Assembly: GCA_024645305.1 (NCBI GenBank) | Contig: JAHEFU010000035.1 | Location: 1 to 17,004, forward strand | Direction of reading: 5' to 3' | DNA from: Planctomycetales bacterium | GTDB taxonomy: Bacteria; 4484-113; JAFGCY01 | Length of the DNA: 17,004 bases | In this document: positions 14,442 to 17,004 of the stretch, piece by piece | Numbering within the stretch: position 1 is the stretch's first letter | Layout: each line of letters opens with the position of its first letter | Notes under the pieces: generated by a model | Database searches by the model: none | What the model was told of the DNA's origin: nothing | The model's input: only the letters and a program-made list of their open reading frames with translations | Translations under genes and position numbers: made by a program

Positions 14442-15928
14442 TGCGCGACCTGCTTGCGAGGACGGCGCACGAGCTGATCAGCGCCCTCGGTACCGGCGAG
14501 ATTAACCACAACGACCTGCAGGAAGCCCAGTTTGGCTTTGCCCGCAGCATTGATGACCAGCTCAACAGCTTTGTGTGCTGGGATGAGGAAGTGGAAGACC
14601 AGGGCTGGGAACTGCAGATGGACCTTGACGGCCCCCGTCAGTTCAGCAAGCTGCCCTATGCCGCCAAGGACCTGTTCGCCACCCGTGGATTGGCAACAAC
14701 CGCCGGCAGCCGGATTCTCAGTGGCTTCGTTCCCGACTTCGATGCCACGGTTGTCGGACACCTGCGCCAGGCCAAGAACCACCTGATGGGCAAGACGAAC
14801 ATGGATGAGTTCGCCATGGGCAGCAGTGGCGAGAACAGCGCCTATGGACCATCCCGCAACCCCTGGGACCTGGCCCGCGTGGCCGGTGGCAGCAGTTCCG
14901 GCAGTGCCAGCGCAGTCGCTGCCTGCCAGTGCTTCATGGCCCTGGGGACTGACACGGGAGGCAGCATCCGTATTCCGGCCGCCTTCTGCGGCGTGGTGGG
15001 CTACCGTCCGACCTACGGCCTGCTCAGCCGCTACGGGATGGTGGCCTATTCCAGCAGCTGTGACCAGGCCGGTACTTTCACGCGCTGCAGCTTGGATGCC
15101 GCCCTGGCGATGAACACGATGAGCCACCCGGATCCGCTGGACAGCACCTGCCGGGTTGAAGCTGAGATTGACTATTACGGATATGCATCCCAGCCCCTTC
15201 ACTGGAACAAGCTGCGCGTCGGCGTGATCAGGCAGTTCACGGATCCCACAACCGTTGACAGCCGGGTACTGGAGAATTTTGAGCGTTCCCTGGCACAGCT
15301 GCGCGAGGCCGGTGCTGAGATCATTGAGCTGGACTTCAGCGTGTCCCAGTACTGCATTCCGGCCTACTATGTGATCACGGCAGCGGAATGCAGTTCAAAC
15401 CTTGCCCGCTATGACGGTGTGCGCTTCGGCGCCGAACCGCAGGGTGAGGACCTCCTGGAGCGCTACCTCAACGTGCGCTCAGAGGGATTCGGTGAGGAGG
15501 TCAAGCGCCGCATCCTGCTGGGAACCTACGTACTCAGCAGTGGCTACTTCGATGCCTACTACAACCGGGCGCGGGCCATGCGTGCGGAAATCACCCGCTC
15601 ACTGAACTCGATGTTCAACGGTGTGGACGTGATTGCCTGTCCCACCAGCCCGCAGCTGCCTTTCAAGCTCGGAGAGAAGATGGATGACCCGGTGGCAATG
15701 TACATGTCAGATCTGTTCACCGTGTTTGTCAATCTGGGGGGCTGCTGCGGGATCAGCATGCCCAATGGCTTTGCTGAGGATGAGGGGCAGAAGCTGCCAA
15801 CCGCGCTGCAGTTCGTCTGTCCGGCCTTCCATGACAGCATGCTGCTGCGGATCGCTTCACAGTTTGAAGCACTGTGTGACTGGAGCTTCCAGCCTCCGGA
15901 CTGGGTCACTGACAGGCTGGCAGGCTAG
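14441..15928 (+). CDS. gatA: Aspartyl/glutamyl-tRNA(Asn/Gln) amidotransferase subunit A
   Basis: GatA is the glutaminase subunit of the tRNA-dependent amidotransferase, an amidase-signature enzyme releasing ammonia from glutamine. The 495-aa protein shows the Ser-cisSer-Lys triad with family spacing: K76 in LPYAAKDLF, S151 in AGGSSSGSA and the nucleophile S175 in TDTGGSIRIPAAFCG. KTNMDEFAMGSS and RPTYGLLSRYGMVAYSSSCDQAGTFTR are characteristic of GatA rather than other amidases. It overlaps gatC by one base and its TAG overlaps the GTG of the following glycosyltransferase. gatB is not in the window, so the third subunit must be encoded elsewhere. A Gat system implies that at least one of the two amide tRNAs is made indirectly. 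Confidence 0.96.
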   Translation: MRDLLARTAHELISALGTGEINHNDLQEAQFGFARSIDDQLNSFVCWDEEVEDQGWELQMDLDGPRQFSKLPYAAKDLFATRGLATTAGSRILSGFVPDFDATVVGHLRQAKNHLMGKTNMDEFAMGSSGENSAYGPSRNPWDLARVAGGSSSGSASAVAACQCFMALGTDTGGSIRIPAAFCGVVGYRPTYGLLSRYGMVAYSSSCDQAGTFTRCSLDAALAMNTMSHPDPLDSTCRVEAEIDYYGYASQPLHWNKLRVGVIRQFTDPTTVDSRVLENFERSLAQLREAGAEIIELDFSVSQYCIPAYYVITAAECSSNLARYDGVRFGAEPQGEDLLERYLNVRSEGFGEEVKRRILLGTYVLSSGYFDAYYNRARAMRAEITRSLNSMFNGVDVIACPTSPQLPFKLGEKMDDPVAMYMSDLFTVFVNLGGCCGISMPNGFAEDEGQKLPTALQFVCPAFHDSMLLRIASQFEALCDWSFQPPDWVTDRLAG

Positions 15929-16596
15929 TGGAAGCAGATACCAACAGCGCCTTGCAGCAGACGGTGGCTGCAATCATCCCGGCCTATGATGAACGTCCGC
16001 GCGTGATCAACGTAGCCCGGACTGCCCGGGACAGCGGCCTCTTCACGGAAGTAATCGTGGTAGATGACGGCAGCCGAGACGGGACAGGGGAAGCCGTTGA
16101 GGCGGAACCCGGCCTGCGCCTGTGTCGGCACGAGCGCAACCAGGGCAAGTCCCAGGCGATGAAGACCGGCCTGGAAGCCTGCTCTGCCCCTCTGGTCTGT
16201 TTCCTGGATGCTGACCTGCTCAATGTGACGGCGGAGCACCTGGCCCAGCTCGTGGATCCCGTTAGCAGTGGGGACTGCCGCGCCAGCCTGGCGGTGTTTT
16301 CCGGAGGCCGGACGCTGACCAGCCTGGCCCAGAAGATCTCACCGCTGATCAGCGGCCAGCGCTGCCTGCAGCGGGAACTGCTGGACAGTTTCAGCGGCTG
16401 GGGCAGCCGCTTCGGGGTGGAGACGGCGATAAACGAGCACCTGGGTGATATCGGGGTCCAGCAGCGGATTGTCACCTGGCATGGTGCGGCGCAGGTGATG
16501 AAGGAAGAGAAGCGGGGCTGCTTCGGGGGATTCCTGGCCCGTCTCGGCATGTACCGGGACATCATGCTGGCCAGGGCCCGGCACCGCAGGCACTGA
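15928..16596 (+). CDS. Family 2 glycosyltransferase
   Basis: The 222-aa protein is a short, soluble GT-A fold enzyme: AAIIPAYDE at 14-22, the nucleotide-binding VIVVDDGSRDGT with D46-D47, the ERNQGKSQAMKTGLE segment at 69-83 and the metal-binding DAD at 94-96 in CFLDADLL. No membrane helix is seen. The arrangement resembles glucosyl-3-phosphoglycerate synthase and polyprenyl-phosphate sugar transferases, but the acceptor cannot be deduced. Start is GTG 15928, overlapping the gatA TAG by one base (TAGTG) with only a weak AGG upstream, so translation probably depends on gatA. There is no metabolic link to GatCA; the coupling probably reflects genome compaction. Confidence 0.88.
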   Translation: MEADTNSALQQTVAAIIPAYDERPRVINVARTARDSGLFTEVIVVDDGSRDGTGEAVEAEPGLRLCRHERNQGKSQAMKTGLEACSAPLVCFLDADLLNVTAEHLAQLVDPVSSGDCRASLAVFSGGRTLTSLAQKISPLISGQRCLQRELLDSFSGWGSRFGVETAINEHLGDIGVQQRIVTWHGAAQVMKEEKRGCFGGFLARLGMYRDIMLARARHRRH

Positions 16597-16614
16597 AGCA
16601 GCCGGGTATCAAAC

Positions 16615-16620
16615 TATAAT
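16615..16620 (+). promoter_or_regulatory. -10 element TATAAT for a leaderless nadE transcript
   Basis: A perfect TATAAT ends six bases before the ATG at 16627, the same geometry as gatC. The predicted start is the A of the ATG and there is no Shine-Dalgarno. The TG extension and a -35 are lacking. Confidence 0.45.
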
Positions 16621-16626
16621 CTGCGC

Positions 16627-17004
16627 ATGCTGATAGCGATGTCCCAGCTCAATGCCACGGTCGGCGCGCTGGATCACAATTCTGCGAGGATCCTGGCTGC
16701 CGCCGGGCGCGCCGCAGCCGCCGGGGCCGACCTGCTGCTGACACCAGAACTTGCCGTGACCGGATACCTTCCGCAGGACCTCGTCCTCAAGCGGCACTTC
16801 ATCTCGGCGCAGAGGGCCCAGGTGTACGGGCCGCTGGCGGCAGGACTGTCCCTCCCGGCCCTGGTGGGATTCATAGACAGTGACAGTGACGGGCACCTGT
16901 ACAACGCCGCAGCCTACATCGCCGGGGGCAGTGTGCAGCAGATCGTGCGCAAGAGCCTGCTGCCAACCTATGATGTGTTTGATGAATGGCGCTACTTCAG
17001 GCCG
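16627..17004 (+). CDS. nadE: Glutamine-dependent NAD+ synthetase, N-terminal glutaminase domain (partial)
   Basis: The first 126 residues are present and the frame runs off the right edge. They form the start of a nitrilase-fold domain: MLIAMSQLNATVGAL, catalytic E41 in LLTPELAVTGYLPQDLVL, LYNAAAYI, and catalytic K109 in VRKSLLPTYDVFDEWRYFRP. The D-L-V-L and P-T-Y-x-V-F-D-E-x-R-Y-F-x-P features are typical of the glutaminase half of two-domain NadE, which amidates deamido-NAD to NAD in the cytoplasm. The third triad residue (Cys) and the synthetase domain would lie beyond the window. A free-standing carbon-nitrogen hydrolase is the alternative, but the YDVFDE-RYF signature favours NadE. Confidence 0.88.
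   Translation, partial: MLIAMSQLNATVGALDHNSARILAAAGRAAAAGADLLLTPELAVTGYLPQDLVLKRHFISAQRAQVYGPLAAGLSLPALVGFIDSDSDGHLYNAAAYIAGGSVQQIVRKSLLPTYDVFDEWRYFRP

Noticed and set aside
14369..15202. 277-codon minus-strand frame opposite gatA
   Set aside because: The opposite strand encodes the GatA catalytic core with all triad residues, so this is a shadow.

Overview
The window (about 59% G+C by eye, densely coded, no rRNA, tRNA, insertion sequence, CRISPR array or phage gene seen) looks like a chromosomal housekeeping segment of a Gram-negative (diderm) bacterium from an uncultured or poorly sampled lineage. Envelope genes (HlyD/MacA-type adaptor, FtsX/MacB-type permeases, Lgt, an exported PDZ protein) support a diderm. 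RNase Y, MutS2 and the GatCA amidotransferase argue against an enterobacterial-type gammaproteobacterium. I cannot name the phylum from sequence alone.

Layout. 1-5531, minus strand: a transcription unit running adaptor (5531) -> permease -> permease -> mutS2 (continuing past the window start), with 15-nt, overlapping and 23-nt junctions. 5532-5737: its leader and promoter. 5738-7603, minus: a LexA-like repressor with an XRE-type helix-turn-helix, then a NifU-like iron-sulfur protein 7 nt later, then a five-helix Yip1-family membrane protein. 7604-7835: an AT-rich regulatory island with the repressor's promoter, a lambda-operator-like site on it, a second dyad in the leader, and a stem-loop behind lgt. 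7836-8750, minus: lgt. 8751-9012: divergent lgt/recA promoter region. 9013-11688, plus: recA and rny (RNase Y). 11737-14136, plus: a 799-aa exported protein with a PDZ domain and about twelve 26-residue G-x-D-x-Y repeats, which I do not recognise as a named family. 14175-16596, plus: gatC, gatA and a family-2 glycosyltransferase in overlapping frames. 16627-end, plus: the nitrilase-like glutaminase domain of a glutamine-dependent NAD+ synthetase.

How it fits together. The repressor keeps all the parts needed for RecA-stimulated self-cleavage (Ala-Gly bond, Ser, Lys) and lies 1.4 kb from recA, so a DNA-damage switch is a reasonable hypothesis. The operator on its own promoter suggests autoregulation. 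Six transcription units carry the same extended -10 element, TGC-TAnnnT, in the correct orientation; in the gatC case the predicted transcript starts at the A of the ATG, implying a leaderless mRNA, and nadE has the same spacing with a plain TATAAT. The items most worth follow-up are the repeat protein, the repressor with its operator, and the shared promoter motif.
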